Shown: positions 1-9,050 of the stretch, one piece after another | Layout: every line of letters begins with the position of its first letter | Position numbering within the stretch: position 1 is the stretch's first letter | From: Lachnospiraceae bacterium | GTDB taxonomy: Bacteria; Bacillota; Clostridia; Lachnospirales; Lachnospiraceae | Assembly (NCBI GenBank): GCA_900771995.1 | Contig: CAAGQC010000030.1 | Span: 1-64,000, forward strand | Direction: 5' to 3' | Length of the DNA stretch: 64,000 bases | Made by a program: the position numbers and the translations under genes | The notes under the pieces: generated by a model | What the model was told of the DNA's origin: nothing | The model's input: the letters and a program-made list of their open reading frames with translations, nothing else | Database searches by the model: none

Positions 1-50
1 TAATCCGCGGTCTACGTCAACTGTTTTCCTGAAAATACAACTATTTTTTC

Positions 51-79
51 TTGTTTCTTCCTATTTCTTATGCTATAAT
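51..79 (+). promoter_or_regulatory. Promoter of the FliD-like gene
   Basis: TTGTTT at 51-56 and TATAAT at 74-79 are separated by exactly 17 bases, and TG at 71-72 makes an extended -10. The start of the downstream gene lies about 60 bases further on, behind an AAAGGAG ribosome site. This is the standard vegetative sigma factor pattern; a motility sigma factor promoter was not recognised here. Confidence 0.65.
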
Positions 80-145
80 GGCCTCATAAAAGTGGGGTAC
101 TTTACTTAAAATTCCCATCCATATACGGGGAGAAAGGAGATACCT

Positions 146-1441
146 ATGAGTGCATTGCTGAACGCTGTATACAACAACTATCTGACGACTTATGCGCCGA
201 AGCAGATAACGAAATACGATACGCATAAAAAAAGCGAACTTCGGAATGTATATAATTCCATCGTGAAGCTGAATAAGGACGCTCCCTGGTATCTTCCTAC
301 CACCAGTAAGGACACACAGCATTACGCCGTGGATCTGAAGGAGAACGCAAGAGAGCTTCACAACACGATCGCACAGATCGGCGGTCTGGAGAAGGATGGC
401 CTGTTCCGCAAGAAGAGTGCTTACTCCACGGATGATGATATCGTGGAAGTATCCTATGTCGGCTCCGACAATGCCGCCGGTGCTTCTCCGGAATTTGACC
501 TGGAAGTAAAACAACTCGCCACACCGCAGGAGAATCTGGGATATTTCCTTCCGGACCTGCCCACGACACTGTCTCCTGCCACCTATTCTTTTGATATTGC
601 GATCAACGATATGAACTATGAATTCCAGTTCAATATCAATGAAGGAGACACGAACCGGCAGATCACGGAACGTCTGTCCCGCCTGATCAATAACGCGGAC
701 ATTGGCATCACTGCCGACGTGGTTGAATCCGATTCCCGCTATGCACTGCGGCTTACTTCGGAGGCCACCGGTGTTCCCAACGGCAGGGCCAGTCATTTTC
801 AGGTAAGCGACAACCACACCAGCAAGACTGCCGGCGCTGTCGATTATCTGGGGCTGAATTACACCAGCCACCCCGCCGGGAACGCAAGCTTCCTGCTGAA
901 CGGGGAAGAACGTACCGCTTCTTCCAATCATTTCACAGTAGGGAAATTATTCGACGTGCAGCTGAAGGCCGTCAGCCCGGAAGATAAGCCCGTACATATC
1001 GGTCTGAAGACGGATACCGAATCCCTTACCGACAACATCGTCCAGCTGGTGGGCAGTTACAACGAATTTATCCGGACGGCTTCTTCCTATCTGGAGACAC
1101 AGTCCAGAAGCAGACAGCTGATCCGGGAGTTCTCCTCCATTGCTTCCCGTTACGGAAGTTCTCTGGAAAATATGGGAATGCATCTGCAGGATGATGGTAT
1201 TCTCTCCGTTAACGACGAAGTATTGCGGCAGACCGCTGCGGAATCCGGAAATGATCTGTCCGGCTTCAGTGTTTTGAAAGAGTTCAGCAGTTCTCTTTTG
1301 AACAAGAGCGATCAGGTGGCATTGAATCCTATGGATTATGTAGACAAAAAAATTGTGGCCTACAAAAATCCAGGTCACAATTTTGCCAGTCCCTATATTA
1401 CCAGCGCATACAGCGGTATGATGTTTAACAGCTACTGTTGA
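146..1441 (+). CDS. FliD-like flagellar filament cap / hook-associated protein
   Basis: The 431-residue product resembles the flagellar hook-associated protein 2 (FliD) family, which caps the growing filament and folds exported flagellin. Residues about 98-135 (VEVSY, then SPEFDLEVKQLA) match the FliD N-terminal domain pattern. Residues about 165-210, with the spaced text RQITERLSRLIN and YALRLTSEATG, match the flagellin hook IN motif. The start follows GGAGAAAGGAG with good spacing. The first 90 residues do not look like the usual FliD coiled-coil N-terminus and the C-terminus is short, so it may be a divergent paralogue rather than the main cap. No other flagellar gene is in the window, but two chemoreceptors at 48.6-52 kb fit a motile host. 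The gene is monocistronic, with its own promoter and terminator. Confidence 0.6.
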   Translation: MSALLNAVYNNYLTTYAPKQITKYDTHKKSELRNVYNSIVKLNKDAPWYLPTTSKDTQHYAVDLKENARELHNTIAQIGGLEKDGLFRKKSAYSTDDDIVEVSYVGSDNAAGASPEFDLEVKQLATPQENLGYFLPDLPTTLSPATYSFDIAINDMNYEFQFNINEGDTNRQITERLSRLINNADIGITADVVESDSRYALRLTSEATGVPNGRASHFQVSDNHTSKTAGAVDYLGLNYTSHPAGNASFLLNGEERTASSNHFTVGKLFDVQLKAVSPEDKPVHIGLKTDTESLTDNIVQLVGSYNEFIRTASSYLETQSRSRQLIREFSSIASRYGSSLENMGMHLQDDGILSVNDEVLRQTAAESGNDLSGFSVLKEFSSSLLNKSDQVALNPMDYVDKKIVAYKNPGHNFASPYITSAYSGMMFNSYC

Positions 1442-1485
1442 TCCCCGAAAGGGGCTTCACAACAGTAGCTGTTATTTTGTCTTTT
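1427..1485 (+). terminator. Rho-independent terminator of the FliD-like gene
   Basis: A perfect 14-base stem (1427-1440 with 1460-1473) encloses an inner CCCC/GGGG hairpin and is followed by the T-rich ATTTTGTCTTTT. The stop codon of the FliD-like gene lies inside the left arm. Confidence 0.9.
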
Positions 1486-1507
1486 GCTTAGGATACTCTT
1501 ACTCTTC

Positions 1508-1858
1508 TTATTTGGTCTTTTTGGATTTTGCCTTATACTTGTCGATCTGTACAAAGTCATCCATCAGTTCCAGGATCTTGTCTCTGCCGGTCTGGTTCAG
1601 CTTCACATAATTCTGCATAACACGATTTTCCAACAGCTGTGCTCCCAGAGAAGCGTCTCTCTCCAGAGAGGAGAAATCCACCGGATTCAGACTCAGCTTG
1701 TCACACATCTTGATCACTGTTCCGTACGCCATCCCTTCAATTCCGCGCTCCAGAGCAGTCACCAGTGTGCTGTAGGGGATATTCATCTCCATGGCAAACT
1801 GTCTGACACTACGATACTGCCTTAAAATCTCTTTCTTTAAAATCTCCGCCTTAGTCAT
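1508..1858 (-). CDS. Small XRE-like helix-turn-helix protein
   Basis: The 116-residue protein has a helix-turn-helix of the Cro/CI (XRE) type in its first 65 residues: an initial helix, then RSVRQFAMEMNIPYSTLVTA as the probable turn and recognition helix. The C-terminal half is a helical region ending in a lysine-rich tail. It follows GGAGGAATAAAT, a strong ribosome site. It is about 115 bases downstream of nadE on the same strand, so read-through is possible, but the gap is AT-rich and could hold its own promoter. The target is unknown; no ligand domain is visible. Confidence 0.7.
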   Translation of the reverse strand: MTKAEILKKEILRQYRSVRQFAMEMNIPYSTLVTALERGIEGMAYGTVIKMCDKLSLNPVDFSSLERDASLGAQLLENRVMQNYVKLNQTGRDKILELMDDFVQIDKYKAKSKKTK

Positions 1859-1974
1859 ATTTATTCCTCCACGTGTCCTTCAAAATTGGTACAGCTATAA
1901 TATACGATTTCCCGTTTTCCATTTCAAGTAAAAAACAGAAAATTAAGAATTTCGACGAAATTTTAACAATATTT

Positions 1975-3885
1975 TTATATTTTTTCCAGTTGTTCCAGCC
2001 AGATCCGTGCACAGGCATCGGAAGGCATCCGCAGATCTCCTCTGGGGGACAATGCCACACTTCCCACTTTCGGGCCGTCCGGCAGACAGGAACGCTTAAA
2101 CTGCTGTGCGAAAAATCTCCGATAGAAATTCTTCAACCACTTTCGGATCGTAGGATCATCGTATTTTCCCGCAAAAGTCTCCCCGGCTATCCGATAGATC
2201 TTATCCGGTGCATATCCGCACCGCAGCATATAATACAGGAAAAAGTCGTGCAGTTCATAGGGGCCCACCAGATCTTCCGTCTTCTGGGCGATATTTCCCT
2301 CCACCGGCGGAAGCAGTTCCGGGCTCACCGGTGTATCCAGCACATCCTTGAGCACTGCGGTAAGTTCCGCATTATTGCAGGTGTCGGCATAATAATCCAC
2401 CAGATGTCTTACCAGTGTCTTCGGTACTCCCGCATTGACGCCGTACATGGACATATGGTCGCCGTTATAGGTTGCCCACCCCAGTGCCAGTTCCGACATA
2501 TCCCCGGTGCCGATGACCAGTGCATTCTCCTTGTTGGCAATATCCATGAGTACCTGGGTCCGCTCTCTGGCCTGTCCGTTCTCATAAGTGACATCGTGAC
2601 ACTCCATGTCCTGACCGATATCTGCGAAATGTCCGGTCACAGCCTGCCGGATGTCCACCTCCCGCAGCGTGGTTCCCAGTGTCTTGGCCAGCAGACAGGC
2701 ATTCTCATAGGTCCGGTCCGTTGTGCCGAAACAGGGCATAGTCACCGCAATGATTCCTTCTCTGGGCAGCCCCAGCAGATCAAAGGTACGCACCGTCACC
2801 AGTAAAGCCAGTGTGGAATCCAGTCCTCCGGAGATTCCCAGCACCGCCGTCCTGCATCCGATATGTTCATACCGTTTTTTCAGGCCGTAAGCCTGGATGG
2901 ACAAAATATCTTCGCATCTGCGGTTACGTTCCGCCGCATCCTCCGGCACGAAAGGATGGGGGGCAAATTTACGATCCAGTTTCATCTCTGTCAGCTGCAT
3001 GGAAAAAGGAATCATGCGATAGGGCTGCGCCGGCCTTTTTCCGAAGGTTCCCATTCTTCTGCGCTCACTGCTTATTTTCAGCACATCCAGATCCGCATAG
3101 AGGATTCCCGTGGAGAATCTGGAAGACTGTGCCAGCAGCGTTCCGTTCTCCGCGATCAGGTCATGTCCTCCGAATACCAGATCCTGCGTGGATTCCCCCT
3201 CGCCTGCCGAGGTATAGATATATCCGCACAGGAGTCTCGCGCTGGCGGATTTTACCAGAAGCAAACGGTAATCATCCTTGGACACCGTCTCATTGGAAGC
3301 CGACAGATTGGCGATCACCGTGGCTCCCATCAACGCATGGGACGTGGATGGAGACTCCGCCACCCACAGGTCTTCGCAGATTTCACATCCCAGTACCAGT
3401 TCCGGAAGCTCTTCGCAGCGAAACAGCAGATCCGTCCCGAAGGGGATCTCCTCTCCTCCCAGAAAATACTCCGTCACCGTTTCCTCTCCCGGGGTAAAAT
3501 GTCTGCCCTCGTAGAACTCCGCATACATGGGAATATTTTTCTTGGGGATCATCCCAAGGATTCTGCCCTGATATAAGACCGCAGCCACATTATACAGACG
3601 GCCTTCCTTCTCCACCGGCAGTCCCACCAGAAGCAGTGCCTCCAGCTGCGCCGTCTCTTCCGCGATGGAAAGCAATGCTTCTTTCGCCTTCTCCAGCAGA
3701 AGATTCTGCAAAAAAAGATCGTTACAGGTGTATCCGGTGATGCATAATTCCGGAAACACTACGATCTTCGCTCCCTGTTTTGCCGCCTCTTCTGCCTGTG
3801 CCCAGATCACCTGCGCATTATAGACCGGATCCGCCACCCGGATCACCGGCGTGGCGGATGCTACCTTAACAAATCCCTGCTTCAT
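1975..3885 (-). CDS. nadE: Glutamine-dependent NAD+ synthetase
   Basis: This cytoplasmic enzyme amidates nicotinate adenine dinucleotide to NAD+, using ammonia released from glutamine. The N-terminal third is a nitrilase-type amidase with the expected Glu-Lys-Cys triad visible in VVFPELCITG, GLPVEKEGRL and LGCEICEDLW. The C-terminal part is an NAD synthase ATP-pyrophosphatase with the SGGLDST P-loop at about residue 355, then GTGDMSELALGWATYNGD. The length of 636 residues matches the two-domain form. I chose the ATG at 3885 over an upstream GTG because GTGAGG there forms its ribosome site. It is followed on the same strand by the small XRE-like gene and preceded by hslO. Confidence 0.96.
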   Translation of the reverse strand: MKQGFVKVASATPVIRVADPVYNAQVIWAQAEEAAKQGAKIVVFPELCITGYTCNDLFLQNLLLEKAKEALLSIAEETAQLEALLLVGLPVEKEGRLYNVAAVLYQGRILGMIPKKNIPMYAEFYEGRHFTPGEETVTEYFLGGEEIPFGTDLLFRCEELPELVLGCEICEDLWVAESPSTSHALMGATVIANLSASNETVSKDDYRLLLVKSASARLLCGYIYTSAGEGESTQDLVFGGHDLIAENGTLLAQSSRFSTGILYADLDVLKISSERRRMGTFGKRPAQPYRMIPFSMQLTEMKLDRKFAPHPFVPEDAAERNRRCEDILSIQAYGLKKRYEHIGCRTAVLGISGGLDSTLALLVTVRTFDLLGLPREGIIAVTMPCFGTTDRTYENACLLAKTLGTTLREVDIRQAVTGHFADIGQDMECHDVTYENGQARERTQVLMDIANKENALVIGTGDMSELALGWATYNGDHMSMYGVNAGVPKTLVRHLVDYYADTCNNAELTAVLKDVLDTPVSPELLPPVEGNIAQKTEDLVGPYELHDFFLYYMLRCGYAPDKIYRIAGETFAGKYDDPTIRKWLKNFYRRFFAQQFKRSCLPDGPKVGSVALSPRGDLRMPSDACARIWLEQLEKI

Positions 3886-3910
3886 AAGCTTCCTCACTTT
3901 ACGGTATCCA

Positions 3911-4780
3911 TTACTGGATCATCTGCTGCAATTCATCCACGGTAAAGTTATAGTTCTTATTACAGAAATGACAGTTCACTTCGATGTCTTTTCCATCGTC
4001 GATCATGGACTGTAATTCTTCTCTTCCGATACTGATCAGTGCTTTTCTCACTCTGTCCTTGCTGCAGTTACAGGAGAATTCCACCGGAAGGGTATCGGTG
4101 ACTTCCAGATCCATTCCGGACAACAGTACTTCCAGCATCTGTTCCGGAGTCTTGCCGGCATCCAGCATGGTCGTCACGGAAGAAAGGTTCTTGATATTCT
4201 CTTCCAGTCTGCTGATCATTTCCTCCTCTGCGAAGGGCATCAGCTGCACGATGAATCCTCCGGCCTGTCTCACGGTATTGTCCCGGTTCATCAGCACTCC
4301 CAGGCCTACCACGGAGGGCACCTGCTCGGATACCGCAAAATAATAGGTCAGATCCTCTGCGATCTCGCCGGTCTGTAACTCGGTCTGTCCCACGTAAGGA
4401 TCTTTCAGCCCCATATCCCGGATCACGCTTAAGACACCCGCGCCTACGGCACCGCCCACATCAAGTTTGCCCTGAGCATTGGCGGGCAGGATCACGTCGG
4501 GCACATTGGCATAGCCCTTTACATGGCCGTTCCTGTCTGCGGTGACCGTCAGGCCGCCGATGGGACCGTCTCCCTTGATCTGCAGTGTGATCAGTTCATC
4601 GTCATCTTTTAACATGCTGCCCATCATGGCTCCCGCACTGAGCAGTCTTCCCAGTGCAGCCGTTACCACGGGGCTGGTATTGTGTGCTGCTCTCGCAGTC
4701 TCCACCGTCTCTCTCGTCGTGCAGGCAAAAGCACGAATCTGCGCATTTGCCGCCGTTGCACGTACCATATAATCCTTCAT
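3911..4780 (-). CDS. hslO: Redox-regulated chaperone Hsp33
   Basis: Hsp33 is a cytoplasmic holdase switched on by oxidation of a zinc-bound cysteine cluster. The 289-residue protein has the full N-terminal fold, including GDGPIGGLTVTAD, and ends with CNC at about residue 238 and CHFC near 271, which together make the CxC/CxxC zinc switch. The length matches the family. It sits between a methyltransferase (4802-5611) and nadE, all on the minus strand with gaps of about 20-25 bases, so co-transcription is likely. The link to NAD synthesis and redox state is suggestive only. Confidence 0.95.
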   Translation of the reverse strand: MKDYMVRATAANAQIRAFACTTRETVETARAAHNTSPVVTAALGRLLSAGAMMGSMLKDDDELITLQIKGDGPIGGLTVTADRNGHVKGYANVPDVILPANAQGKLDVGGAVGAGVLSVIRDMGLKDPYVGQTELQTGEIAEDLTYYFAVSEQVPSVVGLGVLMNRDNTVRQAGGFIVQLMPFAEEEMISRLEENIKNLSSVTTMLDAGKTPEQMLEVLLSGMDLEVTDTLPVEFSCNCSKDRVRKALISIGREELQSMIDDGKDIEVNCHFCNKNYNFTVDELQQMIQ

Positions 4781-4801
4781 TTATTCCACGTACCTTTCTG
4801 T

Positions 4802-5611
4802 TTACAGCTGTTTCTGCTGCTCTTTTGCTACGATATAGACTCTTTCGCTGGTCTCTGTGGCCGCTTCGCCGGTATCGGAGTCCGTGATCTTAAGGATCTT
4901 CAGTCCGGCCTGCTCCACCAGCGCCCGCATCTGCTCTACAGTGTACCCCCGCTGCAGATGGGTCTCGGTAAATCTCCGGAAAATATCCTCCTCTTCCTGT
5001 ACAAAAATGGTCAGGTCGTATTCATTGATCTCTTCCTCGGGATCATAATAATTCTCCCAGATAAAGCTGCAGTCATCCCGGTTCTCAGCAATGGTAGTAT
5101 TCCCGATCACTTCGCGATATTTGTAATCCGTATTGAAATCAAAGATAAAAATACCGCCGGGATAGAGATAGTTGTTCACCAGCTGAAATACCTGCAGCAG
5201 TTCCTCTTCTTCCAGGATATAATTCACAGAGTCACATACACTGATCACGGTTCCCACGGTGGAATACAGATCCAGTTCCCGCATATCCTGATGCAGATAG
5301 AGGATCTCAGAACCGCTTTCCGCCTTTTTGTCCATGGCGATATTCAGCATTTCTTCGGAATTGTCTACCCCAATACAGTCATATCCCTTTTGATATAACA
5401 GTTCTGTCAGAGTGCCGGTGCCACAGCCCAGATCCACCACCAGATTCCGCTCGGAATCCAGAATTCCTTCCGCATCCCGCTCCGGCTTTGACACACCGTA
5501 AGCAGTGATCAGCTGGTTCAGACGATCACACCACATCTCATAGGGGGTATTGTCCATCAGTTCGTCATATACTCTTGCAAAATCTGTATAGATCTCTTCT
5601 GTATTCTCCAT
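4802..5611 (-). CDS. Class I SAM-dependent methyltransferase
   Basis: The 269-residue protein has the Rossmann methyltransferase core. NLVVDLGCGTGTLTELL is the SAM-binding motif I (about residues 71-87), CIGVDNSEEML is the acidic motif II, and a conserved region around VISVCDSVNYI follows. Proteins of this type (YqeM-like, Methyltransf_25) often act on small molecules, and the substrate cannot be told from the sequence. It is 21 bases from the upstream small export gene and 21 from hslO, in a tight minus-strand run. Confidence 0.85.
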   Translation of the reverse strand: MENTEEIYTDFARVYDELMDNTPYEMWCDRLNQLITAYGVSKPERDAEGILDSERNLVVDLGCGTGTLTELLYQKGYDCIGVDNSEEMLNIAMDKKAESGSEILYLHQDMRELDLYSTVGTVISVCDSVNYILEEEELLQVFQLVNNYLYPGGIFIFDFNTDYKYREVIGNTTIAENRDDCSFIWENYYDPEEEINEYDLTIFVQEEEDIFRRFTETHLQRGYTVEQMRALVEQAGLKILKITDSDTGEAATETSERVYIVAKEQQKQL

Positions 5612-5632
5612 AGTTACAGCATCTCCAGTTTT

Positions 5633-6109
5633 TTAGAAAATAGTCCCGAGTGCGCCGAAGACTCCCATGCTGAGCAGTCCCATGATCACGCCGGCCAGAA
5701 CCACACCACCCATTACCGCAATCACACTGGACTTAAAGTCCATATCTAACAGACTGGCTGCCAGAGTTCCGGTCCAGGCACCGGTTCCGGGAAGGGGAAT
5801 TCCCACGAAGAGAAGCAGTGCCACGAACAGACCTCTGCCCGCTTTTGCCTGAAGCTTCTGACCGCCCTTGTGTCCTTTTTCCAGACAGAAGGTGAAGAAC
5901 TTACCGATGACCGGCTTGTCCGCACCCCATTCCAGTACTTTTCTGGCGAAAAAGAAGATAACGGGTACCGGAAGCATATTTCCCAAAATACAGATAATGT
6001 AGCTGGGAAGCAGCGGCAGGTTCATACCTACGGCAACGGGAATGGCGCCTCTCAGTTCAATCAGGGGAACCATGGATACCAGGAAAATGATCAAATATTT
6101 TTTTAACAT
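5633..6109 (-). CDS. Small multidrug-export-family membrane protein (COG2426-like)
   Basis: The 158-residue integral membrane protein has about four or five hydrophobic segments. It begins with a short positive N-terminus and the characteristic MVPLIELRGAIPVA segment, then later GIPLPGTGAWTG. Both are typical of the PF06695 family annotated as small multidrug export proteins, whose real substrate is poorly established. The gene is preceded by GGAG and lies between hisC and the methyltransferase on the same strand. Confidence 0.8.
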   Translation of the reverse strand: MLKKYLIIFLVSMVPLIELRGAIPVAVGMNLPLLPSYIICILGNMLPVPVIFFFARKVLEWGADKPVIGKFFTFCLEKGHKGGQKLQAKAGRGLFVALLLFVGIPLPGTGAWTGTLAASLLDMDFKSSVIAVMGGVVLAGVIMGLLSMGVFGALGTIF

Positions 6110-6136
6110 GTGTTTACTCCATTTCTTTTAATCTAT

Positions 6137-7198
6137 TTATGCCCGCTTTTCCAGATAATCTTTCAAAAAAGCTATCAGGCGGTCCATTTCCTCATCCGTA
6201 CCGATGGTGATACGCAGGGAATTGGCAATTCTCGGTTTGTTCCAGTGTCTGACATAGATGTCTGCTTCCCGGAGTGCCCGGAACAGTTCTTCTGCGGGAA
6301 CTTCCTTATGAGAAGCAAAGATAAAGTTTGCCTTGGAATCCGGGAAAGTAAAGCCCAGACTGGTCAGTTCCTTCTTGGTCCGCTCTCTGGTAGCCACGAT
6401 CTTCGCCGTAGTCTCCCTGAAATAGGCATCATCCTTTACCGCTTCGACGCCCATGACCTGAGAGGGCAGATTCATGGTGTAGGAGTTGAAGGAAAACTTT
6501 ACATCATTCAAATAGTGGATCAGCTTCTCATTGCCGATGCAGAAACCGATACGCATTCCCGCCATGGCTCTGGACTTGGAGAAGGTCTGTACCACCAGAA
6601 GATTTTCGTATTTTTCCAGTAAGGGCAAAGCACTCTTGCCGCCGAAATCCACATAGGCTTCGTCCACGATCACCACTACATCCGGATTGGCCTGCAGGAT
6701 CTCTTCGATCAGCTTCTGAGATTCCTCCACGCCGGTAGGTGCGTTGGGGTTTGGGAAGATCACACCGCCGTTGGGCTGTTTGTAATCTTCGGGATTGATG
6801 TGCCAGTTTTCATTCAGTGCACAGGTGTGATACGGAATCCGGTACAGATCCGCCCATACATCATAGAAGGAATAGGTCACATCCGGGAACAGGATCGGCT
6901 TTCCACTGTTGAAAAATGTCAGGAATGCCATGGACAGGACATCATCAGATCCTACGCCCACAAATACCTGTTCCGGCTTCACACCGTAATAGGCCGCCAG
7001 AGTATCTACCAGCGGCTGTGCATTCGAATTAGGATACAGCCGCAGTGCCGCGCTCTCCATGTTCTCCGCCGCTTTCTTTACTCCGGGGGCAGGAGGATAC
7101 GGGCATTCATTCGTATTCAGTTTGATCATGTTCGGGCGGTTCGGCTGCTCGCCTGCCACATAGGGAACCACCTTACGTACATTTTCTTCCCACTTCAT
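6137..7198 (-). CDS. hisC: Histidinol-phosphate aminotransferase
   Basis: This is a PLP enzyme that converts imidazole-acetol phosphate to histidinol phosphate in histidine synthesis. At 353 residues it has the usual fold-type I layout: IKLNTNECPYPPAPGV near the N-terminus, NPNAPTG for the PLP phosphate/carboxylate contacts, VDEAYVDF with the PLP-ring aspartate, and TFSKSRAMAGMRIGF with the Schiff-base lysine. No other his genes are nearby, so a broader aromatic aminotransferase role is possible; family members can take several substrates. It is followed on the same strand by the small export gene. Confidence 0.92.
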   Translation of the reverse strand: MKWEENVRKVVPYVAGEQPNRPNMIKLNTNECPYPPAPGVKKAAENMESAALRLYPNSNAQPLVDTLAAYYGVKPEQVFVGVGSDDVLSMAFLTFFNSGKPILFPDVTYSFYDVWADLYRIPYHTCALNENWHINPEDYKQPNGGVIFPNPNAPTGVEESQKLIEEILQANPDVVVIVDEAYVDFGGKSALPLLEKYENLLVVQTFSKSRAMAGMRIGFCIGNEKLIHYLNDVKFSFNSYTMNLPSQVMGVEAVKDDAYFRETTAKIVATRERTKKELTSLGFTFPDSKANFIFASHKEVPAEELFRALREADIYVRHWNKPRIANSLRITIGTDEEMDRLIAFLKDYLEKRA

Positions 7199-7267
7199 AA
7201 TTTCTGTTTACTCCTCATTCCGCACACTTTATTCCTTACTGCTTTGCCCTGTGTGCCGGGCGGTTGT

Positions 7268-8287
7268 CTATTTTTGATTCTGTCGCTGTTTTAACTCTTC
7301 GGCATAACTCCTCGCCTGCTCAGGGAATCCCAGCTGCTCATAGCAGCGGATCAGTCCCTGCAGGGGTTCTTCTCCCCCACTTCCAAGCGCCAGTACCGGT
7401 TGTGTCTCATAGACCGCATTATAATACCAGACCGCCGCTTCTTCGAGATCCTGGGATGCCTCGTAAAAATGCCCCAGTTCACAGCAGATCTCCGAACAGC
7501 CGTCCCCGGCGATCACCTTGGAGGTGTGTTTGAAAAATGCCACCGTATCTCCCCGCAGTCTGGCGGCTCTGGCTGCCACACAGCAGCCTTCCGTAATTTC
7601 ATCCATACTTCTGTCCGGGGAAGAAACCTCTGCCCGGAAATAATTTTCCGCCTCCAGAAAATCCTTCTCTTCTCCCGCCAAAAACAGTTCTCTGGCATAC
7701 ATTCCGTACAGTCTTCGGGAAAGCTGTCTGCCCCGGGCGATCTGCTTACGGAAATTCGCCAGATCTCTGCCCGCATGGTTCTGCTCCGGCCTGTGGGTGA
7801 TGACGATATCACTGTCATAGATCACCGGCGTGAGCCGGACCATTTCATGGATCGGTTCCTCCCATACAAAGCTTCGCAGTCTCCGGAACAGCTTGGGACG
7901 ATATTCCTCATCGAAATTGTACACCGTACCGTTCTGCAGCTGATTGCCGTATTTCATCTGGACGATCTCGATCTCCGGAAACAGGGTCTCTTTCAGCAGG
8001 AGGAATTTCTGCCGGTTCTCTTCCGACAGTACTTCATCCGCATCCGCGGAATAAATGTACTCTTTCGTGGCCTTAGAAAATGCGAAATTTCTTGCGGCGC
8101 TGAAATCATCGATCCAGGAGAAATCATATATTTTATCGGTATATCCGACGGCGATCTGCTTCGTGGCATCCATAGATCCCGTATCCACAATAACGATCTC
8201 GTCTACCAGATCTTTTACACTGTCTAAGCATCTTGCCAGGATCCGTTCTTCATTTTTTACAATCATGCACAAAGATATTGTGATCAT
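7268..8287 (-). CDS. Family 2 glycosyltransferase with TPR-like C-terminus
   Basis: The first 110 residues form a GT-A fold with the SLCMIVKNEERILARCLDSV start and the metal-binding DADEV (DxD type) near residue 82. This is the pattern of GT2 enzymes of the SunS/WaaE-like group. The remaining 230 residues are helical and repeat-like, with text such as GHFYEASQDLEEAAVWYYNAV resembling TPR units, which usually bind protein or peptide partners. No signal peptide or membrane segment is seen, so it should act in the cytoplasm. The acceptor is unknown. It starts 41 bases downstream of the amino-acid ABC ATPase. Confidence 0.85.
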   Translation of the reverse strand: MITISLCMIVKNEERILARCLDSVKDLVDEIVIVDTGSMDATKQIAVGYTDKIYDFSWIDDFSAARNFAFSKATKEYIYSADADEVLSEENRQKFLLLKETLFPEIEIVQMKYGNQLQNGTVYNFDEEYRPKLFRRLRSFVWEEPIHEMVRLTPVIYDSDIVITHRPEQNHAGRDLANFRKQIARGRQLSRRLYGMYARELFLAGEEKDFLEAENYFRAEVSSPDRSMDEITEGCCVAARAARLRGDTVAFFKHTSKVIAGDGCSEICCELGHFYEASQDLEEAAVWYYNAVYETQPVLALGSGGEEPLQGLIRCYEQLGFPEQARSYAEELKQRQNQK

Positions 8288-8327
8288 TCAGGATCTCCGT
8301 TCCCGCATTCTGCGTGCGTCTGTATTC

Positions 8328-9050
8328 CTACAGTACCTTGGATAAGAACTCCTGTAACCGGGGGCTCTGGGGATTGTTGAAGAATTCCTGCGGGGTATTC
8401 TCCTCCACGATATTACCACCGTCCATGAAGAGCACCTTTGTACCCACTTCTCTGGCAAATCCCATCTCATGGGTAACGACCACCATGGTCATACCGCTTT
8501 CTGCCAGTTCCTTCATAACTTCCAGTACTTCTCCTACCATCTCGGGATCCAGTGCGGAAGTCGGCTCATCGAACAGCATCACCCTCGGGTTCATGGCAAG
8601 GGATCTGACAATGGCGATTCTCTGTTTCTGTCCGCCACTCAGAGAGGCCGGATAAGCATCCGCCTTTTCCTCCAGTCCTACTCTCTTTAACAGTTTCAGG
8701 GCATTCTCTTTTGCCTCTTCCTCGCTCATCAGTTTTAATTTCACGGGAGCCAGGGTAATATTATTCATGATGGTCAGATTGTTGAACAGGTTAAAATGCT
8801 GGAACACCATGCCCATATGCTGACGGACCTTGTTGATGTCGATCTTCGGATCCGTGATGTTCTGTCCGTCGAACCAGATCTCACCGCTGGTGGGTCTCTC
8901 CAAGAGATTCAGACAGCGTAAAAAGGTACTCTTACCGGAACCGGAAGGTCCTACCACTACGATCTTTTCCCCGGGATGAATATGATAATTCACTCCCTTT
9001 AATACCTGATTATCTTCAAAGCTTTTATGCAGATCTTTAACGATTATCAC
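8328..9050 (-). CDS. Polar amino-acid ABC transporter, ATP-binding protein
   Basis: The product is about 240 residues of GlnQ/HisP type. It contains Walker A GPSGSGKST, the Q-loop in MVFQHFNLF, the signature LSGGQKQR, Walker B VMLFDEPTSALDPE and the switch histidine in VVTHEM. I place the start at a GTG (9050), which gives the family-typical IIVKDLHKSF N-terminus and overlaps the permease stop by 14 bases. The longer reading upstream has no homologous look. With the permease and the binding lipoprotein it makes a complete importer powered by ATP hydrolysis. Confidence 0.93.
   Translation of the reverse strand: MIIVKDLHKSFEDNQVLKGVNYHIHPGEKIVVVGPSGSGKSTFLRCLNLLERPTSGEIWFDGQNITDPKIDINKVRQHMGMVFQHFNLFNNLTIMNNITLAPVKLKLMSEEEAKENALKLLKRVGLEEKADAYPASLSGGQKQRIAIVRSLAMNPRVMLFDEPTSALDPEMVGEVLEVMKELAESGMTMVVVTHEMGFAREVGTKVLFMDGGNIVEENTPQEFFNNPQSPRLQEFLSKVL

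Noticed and set aside
1975..2805. Plus-strand frame over the 3' end of nadE
   Set aside because: It is a shadow of nadE, which is complete on the minus strand with both catalytic domains.
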